A stretch of 64,000 nt of DNA from Paenibacillus sp. RUD330 (GCF_002243345.2 NZ_CP022655.2:1738501-1802500), one strand, 5' to 3'; positions 11,201 through 19,447 are shown, numbered from the stretch's first letter. Numbers and translations: made by a program. The notes: generated by a model not told the origin, from the sequence alone.

Positions 11201-13759
11201 GGCACGGGAGGCTGGGACGAGGCTTCGCTGCAGACAAGGAGAAAGGCCTGCGTCGTGCCGCTGCCGCTGGCTCCGGAACCCGGGGAGCTCCAGTTTTTCA
11301 ACGGCTGGGGAGGTTTTACCGCGGATGGCGGCGAGTACGTGATCCGGCTCAAGCCGGGCGAGCCGCTGGCCGTGCCGTGGAGCAACGTCATCGCAGGCCC
11401 GCGTTTCGGAACGCTCGTGACCGAGCGGGGAACGGGTTATACCTGGTGGAGCAACAGCCGCGAATTCAAGCTTTCCCCTTGGTCGAACGATCCCGTTCTT
11501 GATCCTCCGGGCGAGCTTGCCTACGTCCGCGACGAGGAGTCGGGCTGTTTTTGGACCGCCTTTCCCTCCCCCTCGGACACGCGGGAATTCCGAGTCGCTC
11601 ACGGACGCGGATACAGCCGTTTCGAGACGGCGATGGAGGGACTGAGCCAGTCCATATCCGTCTCGGTCCATCCTTCCGACCCCGTCAAGCTGACCGCAGT
11701 CAGCCTGACCAATGACAGCGGCCGTAGCCGGCGGCTGTCCGTGACCGGCATGTGCAGCTGGGTGCTTGGCGTGAGCCGGGATTCTTCGGCCTCCTATATC
11801 GTCACGGAGTGGGATCCGCAATCCGGATCGCTGCTTGCGCGAAACGCGTACCAGGACACGTTCCGGGAGGCGTCGGCTTTCCTGAGGATCAGCTCCGACC
11901 GGACGGGCAGCCTCCATGAAGACATCAGCTTCACGGCCAACCGAAAGGAGTTCATCGGAAGCGGCCATACCGTATATTGTCCGGCAGGCATGGGAACCGC
12001 GGGCCTGAGCGGGGAAACAGGAGTTTTCGCCGACAGCTGCGGAGCGGTCCGGCTTGCTTTGACGCTGGCGCCGGGCGAGACGCGGACCGTCTATCTCTCC
12101 CTGGGGGCGGGCGCAAGCCGGGAGGAAGCGCTGGAGCTGGCGCAGCGCTACCGCAGCCCGGACAGCTGCTCGGCCGTGGAGCCGGCTTCAGCCGCCTTCT
12201 GGAAGGAGAAGCTGGAGCAGACGGTCGTGGAGACGCCGGACAAGGAGATGAACCTGCTGATGAACGGCTGGCTTCTGTACCAGGCGCTCAGCTGCCGCGT
12301 CTGGGCGCGGACGGCGTTTTTCCAGGCGGGAGGCGCCTACGGCTTCCGCGACCAGCTCCAGGATTCGATGTCGCTGCTCCACGCCATGCCGGAATTGACG
12401 CGCCGGCAGCTGCTGCTGAACGCCTCGCACCAGTATGAGGAGGGCGATGTCCAGCACTGGTGGCATGAAGAAACGCATAAGGGAATCCGGACGCGCTACA
12501 CCGACGACCTGCTCTGGCTCCCTTATGCATCGGCCCGTTATGCCGTTCATACGGGGGACTGGGATGTTTTCGACGACAAAGCGCCATTCATCGCAAGCGC
12601 CCCCCTCGGTCCCGAGGAGCATGAGCGGTACGAAGCGACCGTTCTCTCGGGCCAGGAGGGAACGCTGTACGAGCACTGCGTACGGGCTGTCGACAAAGGC
12701 CTCACTTCCGGCCGCCACGGCATTCCGCTGATGGGAATCGGCGACTGGAACGACGGCATGAACTCGGTCGGCGACGAGGGCCGCGGCGAAAGCGTATGGC
12801 TCGGCTGGTTCCTGTGCGTCGTGCTGGAGAAATTCGGCGCTGTCTGCGAGCTCCGCGGAGACGAGCTGCGGGCCGCCCATTACCGCAAGGAGCGGCTCCG
12901 GATCGCCGCCGCCATCAATGAGCATGCTTGGGACGGCGAGTGGTTCCGGAGGGCCTGCACCGACGAGGGGGCTTGGCTGGGCTCCAGCCGAAGCGCCGAA
13001 TGCCGCATCGACGCGATCGCGCAGTCCTGGTCGGTCATTTCCGGCGGTGCTCCGCGCGAGCGGGCCTCCATGGCCATGCGGTCGTTCGACCGCGAGCTTG
13101 TCGACCGCCATCTGATGCTTGCTCGCCTGCTTACTCCCGCGTTCGACAAGACGCATCCAAGCCCGGGTTATATTCAAGGCTATCCGCCGGGCCTTAGGGA
13201 GAACGGAGCCCAGTATACGCATGGCGTCATCTGGAGCATCGTGGCTTGGGCCAAGCTGGGGGAAGGCGACAAGGCGGCGGACCTGTTCCGGCTCTTGAAT
13301 CCGGTCAGCCATGCCAAGTCTCCAGGCGATGTGAGGAGATATGGCGGCGAGCCTTACGTCATGGCGGCGGATGTCTATACGACGGATATTTACGGAGGCA
13401 AGGCGGGGTGGACGTGGTACACGGGCGCATCCGGCTGGATGTACCAGGCGGGCCTGGAATGGATTCTCGGTCTGAGGCGCGAGGGGGATGAGCTGATCGT
13501 CGAGCCGTGCCTCCCGGCGGATTGGCCTTCCGTAAGCCTCACCTACCGCTACGGCGGATCGCGGACGGAGATCCGCGTCCTGAATCCGCATCGCCTCCCC
13601 GCCTCCAAAAGCCGGGCGAGAATCAACGGAGCGTCTCCCGGACCGGATGAAGGTCGCGGAGCGCGTATCCGACTGCTCGGGAATTCGGGGGTTCAAAGCG
13701 TTACCATTATAATGGAACAAAGTGAAAGCGACGAGAGTGCCGTTTCGGGCCTGAAATGA
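5228..13759 (+). CDS. Giant cyclic beta-1,2-glucan synthase-like protein (GT84 + GH94)
   Basis: 2843 residues, the size of NdvB/ChvB/Cgs enzymes that make cyclic beta-1,2-glucan at the inner face of the membrane. Order seen: a helical N-terminal region; membrane spans about 430-490; a GT84 glycosyltransferase core with LDADTQ near residue 648 and the processive-type HRWVRGDWQ motif near 795; further spans about 840-1000; a cyclisation/glucoamylase-like region with GHFFNWYDTG near 1100, WSGTMFEY near 1304 and MAHHQGMSL near 1444; then two GH94-type beta-sandwich regions and a GH94 catalytic part with GDWNDGMN near 2505 and GGKAGWTWYTG near 2725. A Ser/Glu/Gly-rich linker (about 1163-1217) built from short repeats sits inside the cyclisation region. 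GGGGGA precedes the ATG. No transporter partner (ndvA) is adjacent. The product could be cyclic or linear beta-1,2-glucan; this is inference. Confidence 0.8.
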   Translation: MTTTESYIQAARQLALTHDTARGRKASRQRRALAAQLRQLQEFAEELRADECGCSQPAAEWLLDHSEFIEEQGYHASMELRQGGLAGLPYLRRSGHARVEAVCDGYLDASGGSYDRNTFVAFIQAYQEVAVLTIAETWSLPLALKTCLFRRLAEVFREVRQRHDACMGAERILKQALAGGRGPQALPLAEALDRAGRDIMLSGAVVAHLTSRLREWADDSEDVRRWLLLRLDNGTESLARLNAYEARLQARYQSEAGRLIGSLRAAERTSWEKELEHLSMADAMLKSEAAGTYPLMDAQSRATLRASTARLAARLGLPESLVATCAVRLADAEAGKAGWQAADGDGLPASGNPEGSSAPLSGKSAPGPGGVAELRKKAGEQAHQELPLLPRTAYAAYYLLEPQGRQLLRREARRTAKARRLPENGLLRHRTSTYLSLLAVLFAAAVSILTIWAGAAGGLRAGGWVLAALLLALPASEWAVVLLHGLIGKFMPTRPLLRYDFATGIPPGADTMIVVPVIWSSIAEVKELVHRLELHYLANRDARFHFALLGDYPDAESQHTELDKELAEAGAEGIRRLNRQYGAEGSTFHMLQRKRTWNEREGVWMGWERKRGKVVEFARLLEGGQQTGFSLSESDASVFPRIAYVITLDADTQLPIGSAQRMVGTMHLPYNRPRLNEKGTRVAEGYAVLQPRIAISRESAASSRLAALWAGNPGIDPYAFAVSDPYQDGVGQGIFTGKGIFDARLFRRLLADRIPDNAVLSHDLLEGGFLRSGLLSDIELVDGHPKTFRSWQLRLHRWVRGDWQLLCWLKPKVRDCSGTPRPVDLSAITRWQIVDNLRRSLLPPALYLLLVIGLLLPPGARWTLLAAALLTACLPLLQALAAPGYLVRHPGQLKAAVLQACLSVLLLPYQAAMMADAVLRTLYRLNVSRKRLLEWTSAAETDRTSGGKLIAFRIPGTVLALLLPVAGWLSGAAAGWQAASILAAAAWLAAPLLVVWLNGAPTVREERLSDAERDKLRSLAANIWAYYADHVTAEDNWLPPDNVQLDPDKGAARRTSPTNIGLLLACTVTARDFGFISFERMVERISLTVDTLEKMDRWHGHFFNWYDTGTLQPLYPRYVSTVDSGNLVAYLIAVRQGVLEWAQRESGAWRDGRARLNANTAAASESKPAPVSSSTSMLELEPESESGAVSESESVSGSGTEPQSGTGSGISASVEKAVRLAERLEKLAAETDFRPLYDSEAQLLSLGYNADQDRRDDILYDLLASEARQASFLAIASGQLPVSHWFRLGRGLTRIGRNPALLSWSGTMFEYLMPALLMKTYRGSIWDSTFRAVVARQKEYARERGVPYGISESGYYAFDYDMNYQYKAFGVPGLGFQRGLEKELVLAPYAAIMALPWDIKDGMDNLRRYEEIGAVGPYGFCEAVDMTPSRLPEGDKHRVVRSFMAHHQGMSLLTLGNLLLERPMTERFHADPRVEAAELILQERIPEKAAVIAPQALKPGSARSAPAEDGRYIREFRHPVTDVPEVNVLSNGSFTTIVTAAGSGVIRSGGVNMTRWREDALTESYGPAVYIRDLTGGLFWSPCFYPVGSEGEGASAKFGLEKAEFSRKEGGVAAVMEVFAAPEHPAEIRLLRLVNESREPRLLEITTYLELALAPPAVDDAHPAFSKLFVQTSYDSDTGALLAFRRPRSPEEKQVWGVHALIVDGEQTAPLEYETDRAKFIGRGHSLAAPRSAGERLSGTTGAVLDPAFVLRRKLTLQPGEQAVLQAVSGMSGSRGEALQMVRELRGIQRMDKAADLAWTLAGISLRQHRLQPAEAAAMQTLAARLLYVPPLGRERAEAIRRNKSGQPGLWSMGISGDLPIVLLRIGDLSQLGFADRIIDGHGYLRRLGIASDLVLLNESSEGYQQELHHALSASVQAAVSYPPYSVGGGLYPLDAAKLSGESLDLLAASARVALDAGGPSLGAQLRSRPLRSAGDDAEQADEAGSGVEEAGTGGWDEASLQTRRKACVVPLPLAPEPGELQFFNGWGGFTADGGEYVIRLKPGEPLAVPWSNVIAGPRFGTLVTERGTGYTWWSNSREFKLSPWSNDPVLDPPGELAYVRDEESGCFWTAFPSPSDTREFRVAHGRGYSRFETAMEGLSQSISVSVHPSDPVKLTAVSLTNDSGRSRRLSVTGMCSWVLGVSRDSSASYIVTEWDPQSGSLLARNAYQDTFREASAFLRISSDRTGSLHEDISFTANRKEFIGSGHTVYCPAGMGTAGLSGETGVFADSCGAVRLALTLAPGETRTVYLSLGAGASREEALELAQRYRSPDSCSAVEPASAAFWKEKLEQTVVETPDKEMNLLMNGWLLYQALSCRVWARTAFFQAGGAYGFRDQLQDSMSLLHAMPELTRRQLLLNASHQYEEGDVQHWWHEETHKGIRTRYTDDLLWLPYASARYAVHTGDWDVFDDKAPFIASAPLGPEEHERYEATVLSGQEGTLYEHCVRAVDKGLTSGRHGIPLMGIGDWNDGMNSVGDEGRGESVWLGWFLCVVLEKFGAVCELRGDELRAAHYRKERLRIAAAINEHAWDGEWFRRACTDEGAWLGSSRSAECRIDAIAQSWSVISGGAPRERASMAMRSFDRELVDRHLMLARLLTPAFDKTHPSPGYIQGYPPGLRENGAQYTHGVIWSIVAWAKLGEGDKAADLFRLLNPVSHAKSPGDVRRYGGEPYVMAADVYTTDIYGGKAGWTWYTGASGWMYQAGLEWILGLRREGDELIVEPCLPADWPSVSLTYRYGGSRTEIRVLNPHRLPASKSRARINGASPGPDEGRGARIRLLGNSGVQSVTIIMEQSESDESAVSGLK

Positions 13760-13778
13760 TCTTCGGCTCGCCACCAGC

Positions 13779-13820
13779 CGCGCGACGGCAGCTCGTCGCG
13801 CGAGCGAGCTGCTGCTTTTT
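13779..13820 (+). terminator. Overlapping hairpins ending in a T-run after the glucan synthase gene
   Basis: Two mutually exclusive stems share bases: a 9-bp perfect stem (13779-13787 with 13794-13802) and an 8-bp stem (13788-13795 with 13805-13812). The second is followed by CTGC and five T, the terminator form; the first would disrupt it. Confidence 0.65.
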
Positions 13821-13983
13821 GTCGGTTCATGCGGCTCTCTGCCGCATGAAGCTCTTATGAACATAGGGCTGCATCGCTCCGGCGACTTCGTGGACGGCTC
13901 GAGCTATCGGCCTTCCGGCTTCCCCGTGGCGGCAGCACCGCATTCAACCTTGCAACGTCCACTGGACGATGCAAGGTTTTTTG
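13821..13983 (+). ncRNA. Possible structured RNA with its own terminator, unknown class
   Basis: Part of the 446-base gap 13760-14205. It begins with a 10-bp perfect hairpin (13826-13835 with 13841-13850), continues with about 95 GC-rich bases without a good reading frame, and ends in a strong terminator (stem of 15 pairs with one mismatch, 13946-13978, then six T). The next gene has its own -10 box 180 bases further on, so this could be a separate small RNA or a relic leader. I matched it by eye to no riboswitch class, and no convincing promoter was found directly upstream. Confidence 0.3.
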
Positions 13984-14161
13984 CATATAGCAGGCACGTG
14001 TTTTTCGACCCGTGATAACGGAATGGATCACATTAAATTTACAAACTAATTCATGCATGTTTATGCGCTTACAATTTTCTTCGGGCCTTGATGATATTTT
14101 TCTTTACATAACCTTTAGGAATAATTTATGCTTTCTATGATTTTCGTTTTTCTTCGACTGC

Positions 14162-14167
14162 TATAAT
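14162..14167 (+). promoter_or_regulatory. -10 box of the SLH nucleotidase gene
   Basis: A perfect TATAAT lies 39 bases before the ATG at 14206, inside an AT-rich stretch (14020-14165) unlike the surrounding DNA. The -35 region (around 14138-14144) is poor. Confidence 0.5.
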
Positions 14168-14205
14168 GTCGAAGTACGAAACAATAAGGGAGGACTCATA
14201 TTTCT

Positions 14206-17200
14206 ATGAATTGGAAGCCGAAATGGAACAAGCCGACCGCTTCCGTGCTGGCGGCCGCCGTGCTGTCCGCGCAGGTACTTGGTGCAGGCGTCCTGGTTAC
14301 GGGCAAGGCACATGCCGCAGAGGCAGGCGATGTCAACGCAGCTGCTTCTGCTGCAGGACCGGTCAAGCTTCGCCTGATGAGCACGACGGACATTCACACG
14401 AATATCATGGACTTCGATTATTTCAAGAATGCACCCTCCGCGTCAGTCGGTCTAGATAAGACGGCAACTTTGGTTACGTATGCTCGCAGCCAAGTACAGA
14501 ACAGCCTGCTGTTCGACAACGGCGACCTGATTCAAGGCACTCCGCTTGGAACATACATGGCCAAGGTGAACCCGCTTAAGGACGGCCAAGTCCATCCTGT
14601 ATACAAAGCCATGAAGATCATGGGCTATGATCTGGCGACTTTCGGCAACCATGAATTCAACTATGGGCTGGACTATCTGGACCGCGCCCTGAAAACGTCC
14701 GAGCTTGAGTATGTGAACGCCAACATCTATGTAGATGAAGGCGCTGACGGTAATACGAGCAATGATACTGTAAATGCATACGAGCCATACAAGATCATTA
14801 AAAAAGAGCTTAAAGACGATACCGGCGCCGTAGTCGGCACCGTCAACGTAGGCGTGATCGGTCTCGTGACTCCACAGATCATGGAGTGGGATGCCGCCAA
14901 CCTCAAGGGCCATGTAACGGCTAAAGGCATTACGGAAACGGCGGAGAAGTTCATTCCAAAAATGAAAGCGGAAGGCGCAGATGTAATCGTCGCCTTGGCT
15001 CACTCTGGATTTGATTCGGCTGCTCCTGCTGGAGAGAACAACGAAAACGACATCATCAACCTCACGAAAGTGAAGGATCTTGATGCCGTCGCATTCTCCC
15101 ATACTCACAAGGTATTCCCGACCAACGGCAACAACACATCGCTTGACGCTTCCTTCAAGGACGCGGTGACGAAGCAGCCGCTGTCCGTCGTGGACAACGT
15201 GAACGGAAAAATCAATGGCACCCTCGCCACTCAAGCCGGTTTCGGAGGCGGCAACTTGGGCCTCATCGACCTTGAGCTGGTCCAATCGGGCGACCACTGG
15301 ACCGTCGACAAAGGCGACTCCATGGCTTCCACGCTCTCGATTACTCAACAAATCGAAGGCAAGCCAGTCGCAGCCAACCAGGATATCGTCAATGCTGTCA
15401 AAACGGAGCATGAAGCAACGATTGCTTATACGGGCCAAACGCTCGGAAAGACGACGACTCCGCTCCACAGCTACTTCGGCATGGTGCAGGATGATCCGAC
15501 TATCCAAATCGTGACGAAGGCTCAAAAATGGTATGTCGAAGATGCCATTCGCAATGACGCCGCTCTGAAAGACATTCCTGTCCTCAGCGTAGGTGCGCCA
15601 TTCAAAGCTGGCCGCAACGGTCCTGCAGAATATACGGACGTAGCTGCCGGAGATCTTACGATCCGCAGCGCGAGCGACTTGTACCTGTATGACAACACGC
15701 TCAAAACGCTTGAAGTGACGGGTAAAACCGTGCGCGAATGGCTGGAGATGTCTGCAGGCGCATTCAACACGATCGATCCAAACGCTACGACGGAGCAGCC
15801 GCTCCTGAACAGCAAATTCGCTGTATACAACTACGACGTCATCGATGGCGTTACGTATGAGATTGACGTTACCAAGCCAGCAAAATACAATGCGGACGGA
15901 ACGGTAGCCAATGCAAGCTCCAGCCGCATCTCCAAGCTGAACTTCAAGGGCCAGCCGGTGAAGGACGATCAAAAGTTCCTGATCGTAACCAACAACTACC
16001 GCGCTTCCGGCGGAGGCAACTTCCCGGGCATCAAGGACGCCTCGACCAAATTGGTCATGGATACCCAAAAAGAGAATCGCGAAGTGCTGATGGAGTACAT
16101 CCAGGCTCAAAAAACGGTTACCGCTCCTGCAGACGGCAACTGGATCTTCAAGCCGATCACGGAAAAAGGCCTGAATGTCACATTTACGAGCTCTCCTGAG
16201 GCGAAAAAATATCTGAAGGATTCTCCGAACAAGTTCGTGGATTTGAACAAGTCTGATGAAAAAGGCTTCTCGGTCTACCAAATGAACATGAATCCTCCGG
16301 TAGACGTGCATATCATCGGAATCAACGATTTCCATGGTCAGCTGGATACGACGTCTGTTGTCGGCGGCCGCAATGTGGGCACAGCTTCCACGCTTGCCGC
16401 ATATCTAAACGAAGCCCGCTACAACACCCAGTACTCTCTGCTCGTCCATAACGGAGACTCCGTTGGCGCCAGCGCTCCTTCTTCTTCCCTGGAGCGGGAC
16501 AAGCCGACGTTGGATTGGATGAATCTGATGCAGTTCGACGTAGGTACGCTTGGCAACCATGAGTTCGACCAAGGCGTGGATGCCCTCAAAGCTCAAATCT
16601 ACGGCGGCAAGGATCCAAAAGATCCGAGCATTACGTTCAATAAGCTGAACTTCCCTTATGTCAATGCGAACGTAATTGAAAAATCGACTGGCAAAACGCT
16701 CATCGATCCTTATGTCATCAAAGAAGTAGGCGGAGTCAAAATCGCCTTCATCGGACTTGTGACCAAACTGACGCCAAGCAAGGTGGCTCCGTCCGGCACA
16801 GCCGGAGTAACGTTCCTTTCTGCCGAAGAAGAAGCTGCTGCTGTGAAGAAATACGCTGCGGAGATCAAGGCGAAAGGCGTCAACACCATCATCGTCCTGG
16901 CGCATGATCCTGCGACCACCAACGCATCTACAGGCGTAACGACTGGCGAAGCCGCCGATCTGGCCAAAGCGATCGCCGATGCTCCGGTCGACGTCATCGT
17001 CGCTGGCGACAACCATGCCCTTGCCAACGGTCTCGTAGGCGACAAGCTGGTTGTTCAAGCTTACTCGTACGGTACGGCATTCGAGGACATCAAGCTGACG
17101 ATCGACCCTGAGACCGGCAAGGTCCTGAAAAAGTCCGCAACGGTGCAATCCACTTATCAGGACAGCATCGCTCCTGACTCTGCAACGGCTAAACTCGTCA

Positions 17201-18534
17201 ATGAAGCTATCTCCCGTCATCCGGAACTGACGAAGCCGGTCGGCAACACCGACGGTACGATTACAAGAACGGACGCTTACAACAACGAGTCCGCTCTGGG
17301 CAACCTGATTGCTGATGCTATGCGCACAGCTGACTTCGGAGACGGAGAGAAGGCTGCAGACTTCGCGTTCATGAATCCGGGCGGCATCCGTGCCGATCTT
17401 CCAAAGGGCGATGTCACTTTCGGCGATCTTGCGAAAATTCAGCCTTTCGGCAACACTCTCGTCAAGCTGCATCTGACTGGAGCTCAAATCAGAACGCTGC
17501 TTCAACAGCAATGGGGTACAAATGCGGATGGAACGCCTAATACGAAGACGCTGCAGATTTCCGGCCTGAAATACACGGCTTACATGAAATCTCCTGTGAG
17601 CGAGCGCGTAGGCTCCATGAGCAAGTCCGACGGCACTCCGATCGACATCGACAAAACCTACAGCCTTGTCGTCAACAACTTCATGGCTGCCGGCGGCGAC
17701 AACTATCAAGTGCTGACCGAAGACAAAAAGCAGCTGATCGGTCCTACCGATCTGGACGTATTCTACGATTACATCGTCAAAACGTTCAAAGGCGGACAAA
17801 TCAAAGCTGCAATCGAAGGACGCATCAACAATATTCAAGATACGGTACCGGCTCCATCCAACGGAGGAGGTTCCGTTGCAACACCTGCACCATCCGCAAC
17901 ACCAGCACCATCCGCAACACCAGCACCATCCGCAACGCCTGCGCCATCCGCAACGCCAGCACCGAGCGCCACTCCGATTCCGGTACCTGCATTCACCGAC
18001 CTCGGCAACGTCGCTTGGGCTAAGTCGGCCATCGAAGAGCTCGTGGCAAAAGGCATTCTGAAGGGCGTAGACGCAAATAAATTCGCTCCTCTGAAAAACC
18101 TGACCCGTGCCGAGTTCATCACGATGCTCGTTCGCGCTTACGGCCTGAACGATGCGGGAACGGTAACGTTCACCGACGTCAAGAAAGACGCTTGGTATAC
18201 CGAAGCGATCGCAGCGGCTGTCAAAGCCGGCATCGTGAAGGGAACCGGCAACAACAAGTTCGAGCCAAGCCGCGTAATTACGCGTGAAGAAATGGCGATC
18301 ATGGCTGCAAATGCTCTGAAGCTTCAGCATGAGCTTGCCAAGGTCGACCAAAACGCCGCTCTGTCCAAATTCAAGGACAAAGGCAAAATCGCTTCCTACG
18401 CTCAGGAATCGGTTGCCCAGCTTACCGATGCGGGCATTCTGACCGGCGTTGACGCCAGCCAGTTCGCACCGAAAGGCATCGCCAACCGTGCTCAAGCGGC
18501 TGTCATCATCTCCCGCCTGCTGCAAGCTTCCTAA
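14206..18534 (+). CDS. yfkN: Secreted bifunctional nucleotidase / 2',3'-cyclic phosphodiesterase with SLH anchors
   Basis: Cell-surface enzyme that releases nucleosides and phosphate from nucleotides and 2',3'-cyclic nucleotides; same plan as B. subtilis YfkN/CpdB. 1442 residues. Signal peptide with predicted cut after AHA (35-37). Module 1: metallophosphoesterase from about residue 55 (STTDIHTN, FDNGD, GNHEFNYG) plus a 5'-nucleotidase C-terminal domain. Module 2: from about residue 700 (GINDFHGQLD, VHNGDSVG, GNHEFDQG) plus its own C-terminal domain. Then a Pro/Ala/Ser/Thr linker of six-residue repeats (about 1222-1262) and three SLH repeats (about 1263-1440) that should bind pyruvylated wall polymer. 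Codon use is less GC-rich than its neighbours, as expected for a strongly expressed secreted protein. YfkN itself is anchored differently (sortase), so the SLH tail is a lineage variant. Flanked by its own promoter and terminator. Confidence 0.88.
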   Translation: MNWKPKWNKPTASVLAAAVLSAQVLGAGVLVTGKAHAAEAGDVNAAASAAGPVKLRLMSTTDIHTNIMDFDYFKNAPSASVGLDKTATLVTYARSQVQNSLLFDNGDLIQGTPLGTYMAKVNPLKDGQVHPVYKAMKIMGYDLATFGNHEFNYGLDYLDRALKTSELEYVNANIYVDEGADGNTSNDTVNAYEPYKIIKKELKDDTGAVVGTVNVGVIGLVTPQIMEWDAANLKGHVTAKGITETAEKFIPKMKAEGADVIVALAHSGFDSAAPAGENNENDIINLTKVKDLDAVAFSHTHKVFPTNGNNTSLDASFKDAVTKQPLSVVDNVNGKINGTLATQAGFGGGNLGLIDLELVQSGDHWTVDKGDSMASTLSITQQIEGKPVAANQDIVNAVKTEHEATIAYTGQTLGKTTTPLHSYFGMVQDDPTIQIVTKAQKWYVEDAIRNDAALKDIPVLSVGAPFKAGRNGPAEYTDVAAGDLTIRSASDLYLYDNTLKTLEVTGKTVREWLEMSAGAFNTIDPNATTEQPLLNSKFAVYNYDVIDGVTYEIDVTKPAKYNADGTVANASSSRISKLNFKGQPVKDDQKFLIVTNNYRASGGGNFPGIKDASTKLVMDTQKENREVLMEYIQAQKTVTAPADGNWIFKPITEKGLNVTFTSSPEAKKYLKDSPNKFVDLNKSDEKGFSVYQMNMNPPVDVHIIGINDFHGQLDTTSVVGGRNVGTASTLAAYLNEARYNTQYSLLVHNGDSVGASAPSSSLERDKPTLDWMNLMQFDVGTLGNHEFDQGVDALKAQIYGGKDPKDPSITFNKLNFPYVNANVIEKSTGKTLIDPYVIKEVGGVKIAFIGLVTKLTPSKVAPSGTAGVTFLSAEEEAAAVKKYAAEIKAKGVNTIIVLAHDPATTNASTGVTTGEAADLAKAIADAPVDVIVAGDNHALANGLVGDKLVVQAYSYGTAFEDIKLTIDPETGKVLKKSATVQSTYQDSIAPDSATAKLVNEAISRHPELTKPVGNTDGTITRTDAYNNESALGNLIADAMRTADFGDGEKAADFAFMNPGGIRADLPKGDVTFGDLAKIQPFGNTLVKLHLTGAQIRTLLQQQWGTNADGTPNTKTLQISGLKYTAYMKSPVSERVGSMSKSDGTPIDIDKTYSLVVNNFMAAGGDNYQVLTEDKKQLIGPTDLDVFYDYIVKTFKGGQIKAAIEGRINNIQDTVPAPSNGGGSVATPAPSATPAPSATPAPSATPAPSATPAPSATPIPVPAFTDLGNVAWAKSAIEELVAKGILKGVDANKFAPLKNLTRAEFITMLVRAYGLNDAGTVTFTDVKKDAWYTEAIAAAVKAGIVKGTGNNKFEPSRVITREEMAIMAANALKLQHELAKVDQNAALSKFKDKGKIASYAQESVAQLTDAGILTGVDASQFAPKGIANRAQAAVIISRLLQAS
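17881..17975 (+). repeat. 18-bp in-frame repeats coding a Pro/Ala/Ser linker
   Basis: About five near-identical 18-bp units (CCATCCGCAACACCAGCA type) encode repeated PSATPA between the second enzyme module and the SLH domains. The unit length keeps frame, so copy number can vary without harm. Confidence 0.85.
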
Positions 18535-18544
18535 GCTCCATCAT

Positions 18545-18596
18545 TAAAAAAAGTGCGCCTCTGTCATCTCGTGATGGCAGGGGCGCACTTTTTTTG
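18545..18596. terminator. Bidirectional terminator between convergent genes
   Basis: A GTGCGCC-type stem closed around 18552-18590 is flanked by A-run on the left and T-run on the right, so it can serve both the SLH nucleotidase gene and the minus-strand gene ending at 18613. Confidence 0.85.
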
Positions 18597-18612
18597 TTCT
18601 TGGAGAAGCATT

Positions 18613-19245
18613 CTAGTCCTGAAGCCCGTCATTATTTCCCGGGGCATAATGCCGCATCAGCGATGCCGTTTCATGATCGAACGGACAGCCGCGCCGCTCC
18701 AGCTGGCCGGCAATATCCTCCCGTTCCTCATCCGCAAGGTTTTGTCCGAATTTGAATTTGGCGGACAGGGAAGAGACCGTCAGCTTGACGACGGCAACGC
18801 CCTTGAGGCGAGGGACGTAATCAGGCTCTTCGGCGGCGATCGTTTTGTAGCCGCCTTCCGGCTGCAGCTTGGCCATCATCGCTTCGAGCGCCTCGGCTTT
18901 CTCCTCCAGATCATCCAGCGGAGCCGCCGTCCCGCGTATAAGCACCGACTTGAAGTAAGCGGTAGCCGGACAAGCGAGGAGCGGATCCGAGAAATAGGAA
19001 GGGATCAGGGCGTATTCCTTGGCCACGCAGAAGCTGACTTCCCCGGAAGCCGCGATGCTTTTCATTTTTTCCCCTGCCCTGCTCCCGTGAAAATACAGAT
19101 GTCCATTGTGGTACACGAAATTAAGCGGCGTTATTCCCGGCGTTCCGTCCGGCCGGATGCTGGCCATGAAGCCGAATGTCATTTCCTTCAAGAAAGCCTC
19201 CAGCTCGATCTGGTCGCGGCTTTGATCGAATTCTTTCCTTCTCAT
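18613..19245 (-). CDS. Pyridoxamine 5'-phosphate oxidase-fold (flavin-binding split barrel) protein
   Basis: 210 residues. The N-terminal FGFMASIRPDGTPGITPLNFVYHNGHLYFHG is the typical opening of NimA-like/PPOX split-barrel proteins, which bind FMN or similar cofactors; later KMKSIAASGEVSFCV continues the barrel. The last third is helical and acidic. Whether it oxidises pyridoxamine phosphate is not shown; most such relatives are general flavin reductases. It is divergent from a MocR regulator, a family that often controls vitamin-B6-related genes, so the pair probably forms one small regulon. Start ATG at 19245 has a GAGGGGG-type site on the minus strand. Confidence 0.75.
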   Translation of the reverse strand: MRRKEFDQSRDQIELEAFLKEMTFGFMASIRPDGTPGITPLNFVYHNGHLYFHGSRAGEKMKSIAASGEVSFCVAKEYALIPSYFSDPLLACPATAYFKSVLIRGTAAPLDDLEEKAEALEAMMAKLQPEGGYKTIAAEEPDYVPRLKGVAVVKLTVSSLSAKFKFGQNLADEEREDIAGQLERRGCPFDHETASLMRHYAPGNNDGLQD

Positions 19246-19396
19246 TCTCTATTCCCCCTCGTTAATTCTGTCTTGCCGTTATGCCGCAGCCATGTACCGC
19301 CGGCTCCAGATGCAAGTCCTTTCGGAAGCAGGGTGCAAGGAAGCCGTGCGCCTTGCTCTAGCTGAACATTACAACTACAGTGGATAAATGATAAGA

Positions 19397-19422
19397 TCCA
19401 ATTAGAGTTCATTCCAATAGAC
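19397..19422. promoter_or_regulatory. Direct repeat, possible MocR operator
   Basis: TCCAATTAGA (19397-19406) and TCCAATAGAC (19413-19422) are direct repeats 16 bases apart in the divergent promoter region. MocR regulators usually bind direct repeats next to their own gene. Confidence 0.4.
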
Positions 19423-19447
19423 CACTTGATGAGGAGAAGGAAGAGGC

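Noticed and set aside
13821-13983. Known riboswitch class
   Set aside because: Checked by eye for TPP, cobalamin, SAM, FMN, glycine, c-di-GMP, fluoride and guanidine hallmarks; none fits.
14452-16335. Long minus-strand frames (14452-16335 and 16405-18525) opposite to the SLH nucleotidase
   Set aside because: Antisense shadows of a strongly biased gene; no start signals or family features.
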